Part shown: one piece after another, positions 7,619-16,266 of the stretch
How the letters are laid out: every line of letters starts with the position of its first letter
Position numbering within the stretch: position 1 is the stretch's first letter
Program-made: the position numbers and the translations under genes
The notes under the pieces: generated by a model
Database searches by the model: none
Seen by the model: only the letters and a program-made list of their open reading frames with translations
Told to the model about the DNA's origin: nothing
Source: an uncultured Clostridia bacterium
GTDB lineage: Bacteria > Bacillota > Clostridia > Peptostreptococcales > Anaerovoracaceae
Reading direction: 5' to 3'
Assembly (NCBI GenBank): GCA_937889655.1
Contig: CALBZG010000056.1
Span: forward strand, 1 to 42,945
DNA: 42,945 bases

Positions 7619-8704
7619 TCATCTATCAATTAAAATATCGAAAATCTGTTTGTTGATTTTTTTGACCGGAGCACCTGTCAGATTTGAGCAAACGGTAATT
7701 GAAATGCCCAATTCCGGACAGATCCAGAAGCTGGCTCTAAAGCCGTCATCGGTGCCCTCGTGTCCATACAAAGTATATCCGTTCTGCTGCCTGATAAACC
7801 ACGAAAGCCCTATCTGTTCACCATTGTTAGGCACTGTGGCCAATGGCGACCATGGGTCATTCGGACCGATGATCTCGCTGACGACAGGGGATTTGTTGAT
7901 CCATGCGGCTGCCCACCTTTTGATATCCTCGATGTTGGTGGTCAATGTGGAACTCGGTCCGTGAGCCCTGTTATACGGATAGTGTTTTTCTAATATTATA
8001 TGGTTATCCTGATCTTTCGAATGAGGCATAACCATCCCTGCTGCTTCTAAAGATGATAGATCCAGGCTGCCGTTGGCACTTCGTTCAAACGTCAGAAGAG
8101 TAGAATTGTCCATTCCCAAAGGTCCGAAAAGATTTTGCTTCACATAATCTTCGAAATCTATTCCACTGACTTCTGCAATTAACGTGCCTAAAAGTTCGTA
8201 AGCCATATTGCTGTACCGGAATCCCCCTTCGCCGGGCCTCCATAGAAGACTGCTGCCGGTCACCTCCGCTGACATGCAATATCGTTTCAAAGCTCCCTCG
8301 TCAGTCTCGGGCCTTGCCCATCCGTAATCCTTCACATCGTCAAGACCTGACGTGTGGCTTAGAAGTTGGCGGATGGTGATTTTCTTGTAGGAATCCCCGG
8401 TAGCATTGTTCTGGGCAACAAAAAACCAGGGCAGCAATGAAGAAACTTTGTCATCCAGACTGAATTTATTCTGTGATGCAAGCTTCAAAACCGCTGCTCC
8501 TACGAAAAGCTTTGTGATAGAGCCCATATGAAAATAGTGGGTAGTTTTTAAGGGGATTTTCTGAGGAAAATTTGAATATCCAAAAAATCCGGTATAGTCG
8601 AATCCGTCCTTTCCGGTCAAACCGGCGGCTAAACCCGGAAGGTCATAATAGAAAAGCGCGTCTTCCAGGAATTTATTGAGTTTGCTGAGTATATTCGTAT
8701 TCAT
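7619..8704 (-). CDS. Serine hydrolase of the class C beta-lactamase fold
   Basis: This 361-residue protein has the three active-site motifs of the beta-lactamase/D-aminopeptidase family: SITK (S62, K65) as SxxK, YSN (164-166) as the YxN motif, and HEG (315-317) in place of KTG. The HxG variant is common among esterases and peptidases of the family, so resistance to beta-lactams should not be assumed. There is no signal peptide, so the protein is probably cytoplasmic. Its start lies 6 bases after the stop of the upstream small gene and has no clear ribosome binding site, suggesting translational coupling. Confidence 0.85.
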   Translation of the reverse strand: MNTNILSKLNKFLEDALFYYDLPGLAAGLTGKDGFDYTGFFGYSNFPQKIPLKTTHYFHMGSITKLFVGAAVLKLASQNKFSLDDKVSSLLPWFFVAQNNATGDSYKKITIRQLLSHTSGLDDVKDYGWARPETDEGALKRYCMSAEVTGSSLLWRPGEGGFRYSNMAYELLGTLIAEVSGIDFEDYVKQNLFGPLGMDNSTLLTFERSANGSLDLSSLEAAGMVMPHSKDQDNHIILEKHYPYNRAHGPSSTLTTNIEDIKRWAAAWINKSPVVSEIIGPNDPWSPLATVPNNGEQIGLSWFIRQQNGYTLYGHEGTDDGFRASFWICPELGISITVCSNLTGAPVKKINKQIFDILIDR

Positions 8705-8710
8705 AATTTT

Positions 8711-8995
8711 TTAAATCAAATCTATATTGTCATCGTCGAATAGTTCGTCATGAAGATCGGTTTTGAGCTCCTCTCCATTGTTAGCTTCTGCCATATATTT
8801 TATATACTTAGTCATTACAGAGCTTGCTGTCAAAGCATAAACAGCTCCTGCCGCTACGGCGGCCTTGCTTTTATTTTCTTTGGATATTGCCAGGCCCGCC
8901 AGCATCCCGAAGGACATCATACAAACCTTTAAAACTCCAATATCCCAGGAATCCATGGTTTTAATATAGTCATTTGTTTTTTTGATCAAGTTCAT
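8711..8995 (-). CDS. Small predicted membrane protein, function unknown
   Basis: The protein has 94 residues, with two hydrophobic stretches in the middle (VLKVCMMSFGMLAGLAI and AAVAAGAVYALTASSVM) and a very acidic C-terminus rich in Asp and Glu. It recalls short clostridial proteins often labelled as permease-like, but no function can be assigned. The ATG at 8995 is chosen over one at 9046 because AAAGGAG lies ten bases upstream of it. It is the first gene of a two-gene unit with the serine hydrolase. Confidence 0.65.
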   Translation of the reverse strand: MNLIKKTNDYIKTMDSWDIGVLKVCMMSFGMLAGLAISKENKSKAAVAAGAVYALTASSVMTKYIKYMAEANNGEELKTDLHDELFDDDNIDLI

Positions 8996-9112
8996 CACAG
9001 GTATACTCCTTTCCGCTCCAAGCCGAGCTATATATTGTTTCCGCAAATAAATAAATTAGATAGGCTAAAATCCATTCAATTATAGGGTATTATAACATAT
9101 ATCAATATAAAC

Positions 9113-9141
9113 TTGAAACAAGGATGAAAAAATAGCATAAT
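9113..9141 (+). promoter_or_regulatory. Promoter of the multidomain-protein operon
   Basis: TTGAAA (9113-9118) and CATAAT (9136-9141) have 17-base spacing. The start is expected near 9148, about 70 bases upstream of the first gene. The tandem repeat CAGTTAT-t-CAGTTAT and a 6-bp hairpin (CTTCAT, GTGG, ATGAAG at 9181-9196) lie in the leader just upstream of the ribosome binding site. Confidence 0.65.
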
Positions 9142-9217
9142 TAACCCATAAAACGGAAATCAGTTATTCAGTTATAGGAACTTCATGTGGATGAAGAATT
9201 AATGCGGGGGTGGTTTT

Positions 9218-12200
9218 TTGCAGAAGAAGGCGCTGAATGAAAGCTACAAAATTTTTCTGGAAAGGATGACAGAAAAAAACTTATTAAAAAGACTTAGAAT
9301 GTCAAAAAAATCCATGCTGGCCCTGCTGGCGGCCGACGATTGGAAAAATAATCTGGCAGTACTGCTGGCTGCTGATTCTTTCAGCTGCGCCGATGTACTA
9401 CAAATTTCAAATAAAACCTTGAGCCAGATCAGCCCGGAACCTGAAGAAGGCTGGCTTGAAAACATATATAACCACATAATCGGCTTGCTTTTCCCCCATA
9501 GAGCGTCTCAAGAGCCAAAAGATCCGGAAGCGGATTATGAAGCCGGTGGTCTTTTGCTTCTCCATATCATCAGAACGGTCTATAAACTCCGCAAAGGCGA
9601 TAAATACTTCGACCTTGACAGGGATATCAGAGTGCTCAAGAATGACGAGATATCAGGATTGGGAGCGGAAGCAGAATATCTGAAGCTTAAAGCGATGCTG
9701 AGAAATTACTATCTGCATGAATTTATGCTTATTGGTACGGAGGTTACGGCATTCAATACTCTGGGGCATATTGCAGGGGTGCATTATGTTGCAATGCATG
9801 TGGCAAAACAGCTGGCTTCTGCGAATGCTCCCGTTGATATCGCATTGGTATCAGGCGCAGCCATTTCCCATGACCTTGGAAAATATGGCTGCAAACCGGA
9901 AGAAGCCGCCCGGACACCATACCTCCATTACTACTATACCGATCAGTGTATGAGAAGCTTTGGCATGCCTGTGATCGCTCATATTGCTGCTAACCATTCC
10001 ACATGGGATCTTGAACTGGAAAACCTGTCTTTAGAGTCGCTGATACTGATCTATGCAGACTTCCGTGTAAAAAGCAGTCGAAACCCGCAAGGCGAAGAAA
10101 TAACATATTTCTATACCTTGAAAGATGCTTTTCAGGTCATTTTGGACAAACTCGACAATGTGGACGACGCTAAAAGAGAGAGGTATATAAAAGTATACTC
10201 AAAGCTCAAAGATTTTGAGGAATACATGGAGTCCCTGGGCGTCAATACGGAGCTCGATTCCGAAAAGCTTGAAAGGCCTCAGAAGAAAGATCCGGCACTG
10301 TTGAATCCGGATGAAGTCATTGATACGTTGAAAAATCTTGCCATAGAGCATAATATCAACTTGATGAGCAAATTTAATAATGAAACATCCTTCGGGAACC
10401 TGGTAGAAGCTGCAAGAAGCGAAAAGCAATGGAAAAATATCCGGGCCTATATCAGTATATTTAAGGAATATTCCACATACATGACCCAAAAACAAAAGCA
10501 GATGGTGCTGCACTTCCTCTACGAATTGCTCATGCATCGGGAAGGCGATATCAGAAGGCAGGCCGCTTATGTCATGGGAGAACTGATTGCCGGATATGAC
10601 GAAGAGTACAGAAAAGAGCTGCCGGCAGGAGCTCTGATCCGCAGCGATGAGATGACAGGTCTTGATCTTTGGGACATATATTTAAAAGAAATTATTTTCC
10701 CGGATTATAAAATTACCGACCAGCATAGAAGATGGATCGGCTATGCCTTGAGAAGCATATTCAAATCCATTCTTGGGCAATGCAAAAATGGAGAAATCAA
10801 AAAGTATATCGAGACACTGTTGAAATATTACGATGATCCGGAAATAAACGATGCATCAGCCTTTGTGCTGTTGGATTCCATGCTATTCATACCTTTCGAA
10901 ATCTGCAGCCCTGAAAATAAACTGAAGGCTTTGGAATTTGCGGCTGGCGTCTCTGCCCGTAAAGTCACAGAAATTAAAATATCGGCCCTCCGATGCGCAA
11001 AATATGCAATAGAATCCGACAACAGCCCTGCACTAGTCCGGTTCGCAGAAAGGATCATTCGAAATTCCAGAGGAATGAACGGGATCAGCGCTGTTTACCT
11101 GAAGTATAAAATACTTGAAGCAGCCGGTGACCAGACCTTGGAGTCCGATAAATGCTCCAGCATGCTGTATTCAAAAGAAAACGGAATTTCTGATATTTTT
11201 CTCGAAAATCTCAAGACCGATACGCCTTGGGTCATTAAGGCTGTCAACATCGAACTATTGCTGGACAGGCTGGAACAGGGCATGGAGGAAGAACTGCTGC
11301 ATATAACGACTCATCTTTCCAACCTGCTTAAAGTCAGCGAGAGGGTAACCGTTCGGCACAGCGCCGGCAAAGCCCTCCTCTCTGTGATCCAGCGCCTGCC
11401 TTTGGACCAGAGAAATGAAGTCGTCATCGAGTTAACAAGAGGTCTGGAAATCGGCGAGTACCAATTTTCAAAATATATACCTGAATATCTGGGGGAGCTT
11501 GGCCTGTTTTTGCATCCGAATGAATTGGATGAGCTCATAAGCGAGCTGGAAAAACAAACAGAAAGCACCAACGATCGAATCAGCTCCGTGGCCCTGGATA
11601 CGGTAGGGGTGGTGGTTCGAAAATATTCCGACTATAGAACTCGATTCGTTGAAAAAGATAAGGCATATGACGAACGGCTTGAGAGACTTCTAGGAATATT
11701 GCTTCGCGGTCTTGGCAATTACCATCAGGTCGTGTGTCAGGAAGCCTTTGAGGTTATCGGACAGCACATTTTTGGAGCGAAGGAGCTTCCACTGGATGAA
11801 AAATGCAAGATATTCAAGTTGATTTACAAAAAAATGCTGACGCTGCTTGTGGACCAGCAGGAGACTGAATTGGCGTTTTTCAATAACTCCGCATCCCTTA
11901 ACAATATATACCGGTTTATTAAGGACTTTACATTTGCCTATGGTGCTTTTGCCATCGAGACTATGAAAAAGGCGGCATTTTTCCCGGGGACCTTCGATCC
12001 GTTCTCTTTGAGCCATAAAGGCATCGTGCAGGAAATCAGGAAGCATGGATTTGAAGTATATCTTGCGTTGGATGAGTTCTCCTGGTCAAAAAAGACACAG
12101 CCCAGGATGGTCAGACGCAAAATCATTACGATGTCAGTTGCAAATGAAGGACATGTATTCGTCTTTCCGGACAGCATACCGATCAATCTCTCCAATGAGA

Positions 12201-14095
12201 GGGATCTCAACAGACTGAGAGGACTATTGGACTACAAGGAGCTATATGTGGTGGTGGGCAGCGATGTCATCGCCAATGCTTCATCCTATAAAGCACAGCC
12301 CTCGGAAACGTCCATCCATAATTTTAATCATGTGGTTTTTAAAAGGGAAACTGCAGCGGAAGGGGCATGTCCTATCGATGGGCTGAACGCAGCATGTAAA
12401 AATATCAAAGGGAAAGTGCTGGAGCTGAAGCTGCCGCTTTACCTGGAGGATATCAGCTCTACTAGGATCAGGGAAAACATCGATTTAAACAGGGATATAT
12501 CGAATTTGATCGATCCGATAGCGCAAAATTATATTTATGACAACAGCTTGTATCTGAGGGAGCCTCAGTATAAGGTCATCATGCAGACCAAGGATATTTC
12601 CATCGAGGAAGATACCGGCGCCAATAAGGCTCTGGTGAAGGAAATAGAGGAATCGGTCCTGCACCATGACCCCGCTTCCAATAAGTTCAGAGATTATATG
12701 AATCGCATTTCCACCAACATCGTCCTCATCAGAGACGGACGCCAGGGCAACGCCATTTCGGCTCTTTGCGCATATAATAAAATTGACACTAAAGATTTGT
12801 ATGCCGAATTCAAAGATCTGGGAACGGCAACCTACATCAGGGAACATGCATCTGGCAAGATCGCGGTGATCGGTGGGCTTTATTTTTCCGAAACATCGGA
12901 AATCCAGGATCTGCCTCAGCTGATCCTTACGGAAGCCTTGTCTGCCTGCCTTCGCGATGAATTCTCTTATGCCGTTTTCCACAAACGCCAGACCGGGGAG
13001 ATCCAGAGGAAAACGGTAGAAGTCCTGGAAAGGCAGGGATTTTTTAAGATCCCATCAAGGGACGATACCGATATTTATACCGTGGACATGAAATTCCCGC
13101 TGGCTCTTCTGCAAAATATGGAAACGACCATCAAGGACCCTCTCAACAGCAATGAAAGAGTTCTTAAAGCATTGGAATCGGCGTATAAGAACCTTCAAAG
13201 AGCATTGACACACCTTTACCCGGGGAATCTCGTGATTTCCTATAATGCCGGCGTCATGCATCATAAACTCGTCAAGATGATCACGGCGGAGAACCAGGTG
13301 CCATGCGAACAGAAGGAGGTCAGGGAACTAGGACCTTATATGTGCGTGCCTTTCGGCAAGATCCTCCGGGGGAAGGCTGTCCCGAATACTGTGACTAAAA
13401 CCCTGCATACAGACAAGATATTCGACCCTGAGATCAAAACCTCTGTCATCGGGCCATACCCTTATTACTCCCCACTCCTGAATCAGATCAAGACGATCAA
13501 ATCCTTCGACAGAGGCGTCATACTGGTGGATGACATCCTGCATAAAGGCTATAGGATCAAAGAACTCAATCCGATGCTGGAGTCCGAAGACATATATGTC
13601 CGCAAAATAATCGTAGGCATTCTTTCCGGACAGGGGAAGGACCTTATGACGATACAAAAGAGAAGGGTCGGCAGCCCGTATTTCATCCCTAATATGAAAG
13701 CGTGGTTCGTTGAATCCTCCATGTACCCTTTTATTGGGGGAGACAGCGTGAGAAGAAATCCTGTGGAAAATGCCAGCGTCATCCCGTCGATCAACCTTAT
13801 ACTGCCTTATGTTGCGCCGGGATTCCTGCAAGGAGCTCCAAGAGAAGCCATATATGATTTTTCAATGACTTGCCTCCAGAATGCTGCGGATATCCTGAAA
13901 GTGCTGGAAGAGGAATATCAGGAGAGCTTCCAGAAAACATTGACATTGAACAGACTCAGCGAAGCCGTTATCTTTCCGCGTTCTCCGGATAATGGAGAAT
14001 GCATGCAGTATGATTTGAATGTTGCGCCATCTGTCTATGTTCTGAATGATATCGAAAAGTTGAAAAGACTGAGAGGAAGCATAATAGGAGGATAA
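9218..14095 (+). CDS. Giant fusion: HD hydrolase, helical repeats, nucleotidyltransferase, GNAT-like, phosphoribosyltransferase-like
   Basis: This protein has 1625 residues. Around residues 184-290 is an HD-type metal hydrolase signature: HIAGVH (H184, H189), SHDLGK (H218, D219) and a later AANHS. Residues about 380-905 are alpha-helical, HEAT-like. Residues 915-1105 resemble NadD/NMNAT adenylyltransferases: FFPGTFDPFSLSHKG (922 on) and ISSTRIREN (I1079 on). The HxGH motif reads SLSH, keeping only the last His. Residues 1120-1275 look like a GNAT fold. A PRPP-binding-type motif, VILVDDILHKG, is at 1434-1444. The start is TTG with GGGGGTGG just upstream; the next in-frame ATG (9266) has a poor site. 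HD plus NadD recalls the yqeK-nadD pair, suggesting nucleotide or NAD-like chemistry, but no function is established. It begins an operon with three redox genes. Confidence 0.8.
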   Translation: MQKKALNESYKIFLERMTEKNLLKRLRMSKKSMLALLAADDWKNNLAVLLAADSFSCADVLQISNKTLSQISPEPEEGWLENIYNHIIGLLFPHRASQEPKDPEADYEAGGLLLLHIIRTVYKLRKGDKYFDLDRDIRVLKNDEISGLGAEAEYLKLKAMLRNYYLHEFMLIGTEVTAFNTLGHIAGVHYVAMHVAKQLASANAPVDIALVSGAAISHDLGKYGCKPEEAARTPYLHYYYTDQCMRSFGMPVIAHIAANHSTWDLELENLSLESLILIYADFRVKSSRNPQGEEITYFYTLKDAFQVILDKLDNVDDAKRERYIKVYSKLKDFEEYMESLGVNTELDSEKLERPQKKDPALLNPDEVIDTLKNLAIEHNINLMSKFNNETSFGNLVEAARSEKQWKNIRAYISIFKEYSTYMTQKQKQMVLHFLYELLMHREGDIRRQAAYVMGELIAGYDEEYRKELPAGALIRSDEMTGLDLWDIYLKEIIFPDYKITDQHRRWIGYALRSIFKSILGQCKNGEIKKYIETLLKYYDDPEINDASAFVLLDSMLFIPFEICSPENKLKALEFAAGVSARKVTEIKISALRCAKYAIESDNSPALVRFAERIIRNSRGMNGISAVYLKYKILEAAGDQTLESDKCSSMLYSKENGISDIFLENLKTDTPWVIKAVNIELLLDRLEQGMEEELLHITTHLSNLLKVSERVTVRHSAGKALLSVIQRLPLDQRNEVVIELTRGLEIGEYQFSKYIPEYLGELGLFLHPNELDELISELEKQTESTNDRISSVALDTVGVVVRKYSDYRTRFVEKDKAYDERLERLLGILLRGLGNYHQVVCQEAFEVIGQHIFGAKELPLDEKCKIFKLIYKKMLTLLVDQQETELAFFNNSASLNNIYRFIKDFTFAYGAFAIETMKKAAFFPGTFDPFSLSHKGIVQEIRKHGFEVYLALDEFSWSKKTQPRMVRRKIITMSVANEGHVFVFPDSIPINLSNERDLNRLRGLLDYKELYVVVGSDVIANASSYKAQPSETSIHNFNHVVFKRETAAEGACPIDGLNAACKNIKGKVLELKLPLYLEDISSTRIRENIDLNRDISNLIDPIAQNYIYDNSLYLREPQYKVIMQTKDISIEEDTGANKALVKEIEESVLHHDPASNKFRDYMNRISTNIVLIRDGRQGNAISALCAYNKIDTKDLYAEFKDLGTATYIREHASGKIAVIGGLYFSETSEIQDLPQLILTEALSACLRDEFSYAVFHKRQTGEIQRKTVEVLERQGFFKIPSRDDTDIYTVDMKFPLALLQNMETTIKDPLNSNERVLKALESAYKNLQRALTHLYPGNLVISYNAGVMHHKLVKMITAENQVPCEQKEVRELGPYMCVPFGKILRGKAVPNTVTKTLHTDKIFDPEIKTSVIGPYPYYSPLLNQIKTIKSFDRGVILVDDILHKGYRIKELNPMLESEDIYVRKIIVGILSGQGKDLMTIQKRRVGSPYFIPNMKAWFVESSMYPFIGGDSVRRNPVENASVIPSINLILPYVAPGFLQGAPREAIYDFSMTCLQNAADILKVLEEEYQESFQKTLTLNRLSEAVIFPRSPDNGECMQYDLNVAPSVYVLNDIEKLKRLRGSIIGG

Positions 14096-14106
14096 GGGGC
14101 AAAGAG

Positions 14107-15060
14107 ATGCATTATATAGAGGAGTTAGCGGGTGGGGCGGCTTTTCGCTGGAGCCCACTGGATACCGAAAAAAAGCAAAGAGTCAACATTCTGGCCATGG
14201 GTGACGTGGGAAGCACGCTGCTGATCGGGTTGACACTTTTAGGAGGAGACAGGATCGACAGCATCGGTATTTGGGATATCAACGAAAATAACGCGTTGAG
14301 ATTCGAGCAGGAAATAAATCAGATTGCCTACCCGTTTGAATATAACAAATTGCCCGCTGTGGAAGCAATCGACGAAAGCAGGCTTTTCGACTGCGATGTT
14401 TTTGTCTTTTGCGCCTCCCGGGGGATACCCTCGTTAGGGGAAAATGTTGCCGATGTCAGGATGGCTCAGTTTGAGGGGAATAGACCGATCGTGGAAAAAT
14501 ACGCAGAGTTGGCCGTGAGGAGCGGATTCAAGGGGCTTTTCGCCGTCGTGTCGGATCCCGTTGAGCCTCTATGCAAGGCTGCGCTGATGAAGGGCCTTTA
14601 TCCTGAACAGATCCAGGGCTACGGCCTTGGTGTTATGAATAGCAGAGCCGCTTATTATGCTAAAAAAGACAAAAGGTTTGCCCGGTTTTTAACAGAGGGA
14701 AGAGCTTTCGGGCCCCATGGATCAGGACTGGTTATCGCGGACAGCATCAACGATTACGATGATGGGCTTTCGAGAGAACTGACAACTTTGGCTGCTGAAG
14801 CGAACCTACGGGCCAGAGAAACGGGATACAAGCCCTATATCGCACCAGCACTTTCTTCCGGAGCCATTTCACTTCTACTTACGATTTCAGGGGATTGGCA
14901 TTACAGTTCAGTCTATCTTGGCAATAGTGAAAAAGGGGCCTTTATGGGCATCAAGAACAGGATGGGTCCCGATGGGACCATCATAGAAAAGATACCGCTG
15001 CCGGATAAATTGTTCGACAGGATCAGAGAGTCTTATGAGGAGCTTTGCCGGATCATCTAA
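14107..15060 (+). CDS. Lactate/malate dehydrogenase-family protein
   Basis: This 317-residue protein is an NAD-dependent 2-hydroxyacid dehydrogenase relative. The Rossmann motif is AMGDVGSTL (30-38), followed by an acidic residue at the end of strand two (IWDIN), which favours NAD over NADP. VVSDPVEPLCK matches the family's VxNPVD segment. NSRAAYYA corresponds to the LDSAR substrate-binding region, and GPHGSG (H204) carries the catalytic histidine. The sequence is divergent, so lactate or malate should not be assumed as substrate. It starts 11 bases after the giant fusion gene, preceded by AAGGGG, and is clearly cotranscribed with it. A 25-residue N-terminal extension precedes the Rossmann fold. 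Confidence 0.8.
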   Translation: MHYIEELAGGAAFRWSPLDTEKKQRVNILAMGDVGSTLLIGLTLLGGDRIDSIGIWDINENNALRFEQEINQIAYPFEYNKLPAVEAIDESRLFDCDVFVFCASRGIPSLGENVADVRMAQFEGNRPIVEKYAELAVRSGFKGLFAVVSDPVEPLCKAALMKGLYPEQIQGYGLGVMNSRAAYYAKKDKRFARFLTEGRAFGPHGSGLVIADSINDYDDGLSRELTTLAAEANLRARETGYKPYIAPALSSGAISLLLTISGDWHYSSVYLGNSEKGAFMGIKNRMGPDGTIIEKIPLPDKLFDRIRESYEELCRII

Positions 15061-15094
15061 TTAACACCCCTGTGCCAACCAACCGGAGGAGGCG

Positions 15095-16210
15095 ATGAGC
15101 ACCATGCCAGATAATAATCAGCAACGGAACGAAACACAATCAAAGGAATTAATTTTGATAGAGCCCCTTTGCAGGGAGAGAAGCAAGACTGAGCGTCTGG
15201 CGGCAATACTGAAAAATGCTTTAAGCGACCATCCTTATGAAATTATTGCCACTGCTGAGGAGTTTTCCCTCATGGACTTTAAAAACAAAAGATTGCTTTT
15301 TGCAATATCTTTGGGCGAGTCGGGGATCAACCTGGAGCATTACAGCATACTGAAGAAAATCCGCGTGGACAGGGATTGCTTTTCCGGATGTATCGGGGCG
15401 ATCATCGTGGATGGCAACAGCGAACTTTACACGAAAGAGGTTGCAAGGCACCTGGTGTTCAGTGCGAATCTGTCTGGATGCACCTTCATTGGAAAACCTC
15501 TTGTGGAGGGTACAAGATCCCTTGAAAATTTCAATATCATTGCCAAGACCCGGTCTATCAGCAATATTGACGCTTATATGCAGCAGGGAAAAGACCTGGT
15601 CGAACGGCTGATACGATTTGAAAACCATAAAAAAGAGGAGCCATCGCTCCTGATGCTTCATGCAGGCAACAGCGAAACATCGAACAGCCTGATGCTTTGG
15701 GCGATGGTTAAAAAGCAACTTACAAGCGCAGGCATCAGAATCAAAGAAATTTCATTGAAAAACGGCCAGATGGTGGACTGCAGGGGGTGCCCCTACAGTA
15801 CATGCCTTCACTATGGTGAAAAGAGTTCCTGTTTCTATGGAGGCGTGATCGTTGAACAGGTTTATCCCGCGGTCATCGAGTGCGACGGGATGATCATGAT
15901 CTGCTCCAATTACAATGATGCGGTCAGCGCCAACATCGCGGCATTTATAAACCGTTTGACAGCACCTTTCAGAGCAAATGACTTTAGTGCCAAGAAACTA
16001 TTCGCGATTATTGTTTCAGGCTATAGCGGCGGAGATATACTGGCCGAACAGCTTATTAGCGGCATCAACATGAATAAAAGCTTTATATTGCCCGAGAGAT
16101 TTGCGATGTTGGAAACGGCCAATAATCCACTTAGCATAGGCAGTTTGAATGGGATAGAGGAGAGGGCTGGTACTTTTGCCGGCAATATAATAAAACAATT
16201 GATGCTTTGA
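15095..16210 (+). CDS. Double flavodoxin-like iron-sulfur flavoprotein
   Basis: The 371-residue protein seems to hold two flavodoxin-like halves. The C-terminal half (about 185-371) resembles NADPH-dependent FMN reductases and iron-sulfur flavoproteins: a start of strand, LLMLHAGNSETSNS, as a phosphate-binding loop, then a cysteine cluster, CRGCPYSTC...C, that could bind a 4Fe-4S centre. The N-terminal half has a similar strand-helix pattern (LILIEPLCRERSKTERLA) but no cysteine cluster, and may be a degenerate copy. The ATG at 15095 follows GGAGGAGG. Its place between a dehydrogenase and an Fe-S aldo/keto reductase suggests that it passes electrons within this gene set; this is inference. Confidence 0.75.
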   Translation: MSTMPDNNQQRNETQSKELILIEPLCRERSKTERLAAILKNALSDHPYEIIATAEEFSLMDFKNKRLLFAISLGESGINLEHYSILKKIRVDRDCFSGCIGAIIVDGNSELYTKEVARHLVFSANLSGCTFIGKPLVEGTRSLENFNIIAKTRSISNIDAYMQQGKDLVERLIRFENHKKEEPSLLMLHAGNSETSNSLMLWAMVKKQLTSAGIRIKEISLKNGQMVDCRGCPYSTCLHYGEKSSCFYGGVIVEQVYPAVIECDGMIMICSNYNDAVSANIAAFINRLTAPFRANDFSAKKLFAIIVSGYSGGDILAEQLISGINMNKSFILPERFAMLETANNPLSIGSLNGIEERAGTFAGNIIKQLML

Positions 16211-16266
16211 TCCGGGTCATGAACGGATTCCGGCAAGAAGAAGGGAATTGTAAGGGAGGCTATGTT

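Noticed and set aside
7619..8704. Antibiotic-resistance beta-lactamase
   Set aside because: The HEG motif replaces KTG and there is no signal peptide; this points to an esterase or peptidase-like cytoplasmic hydrolase.
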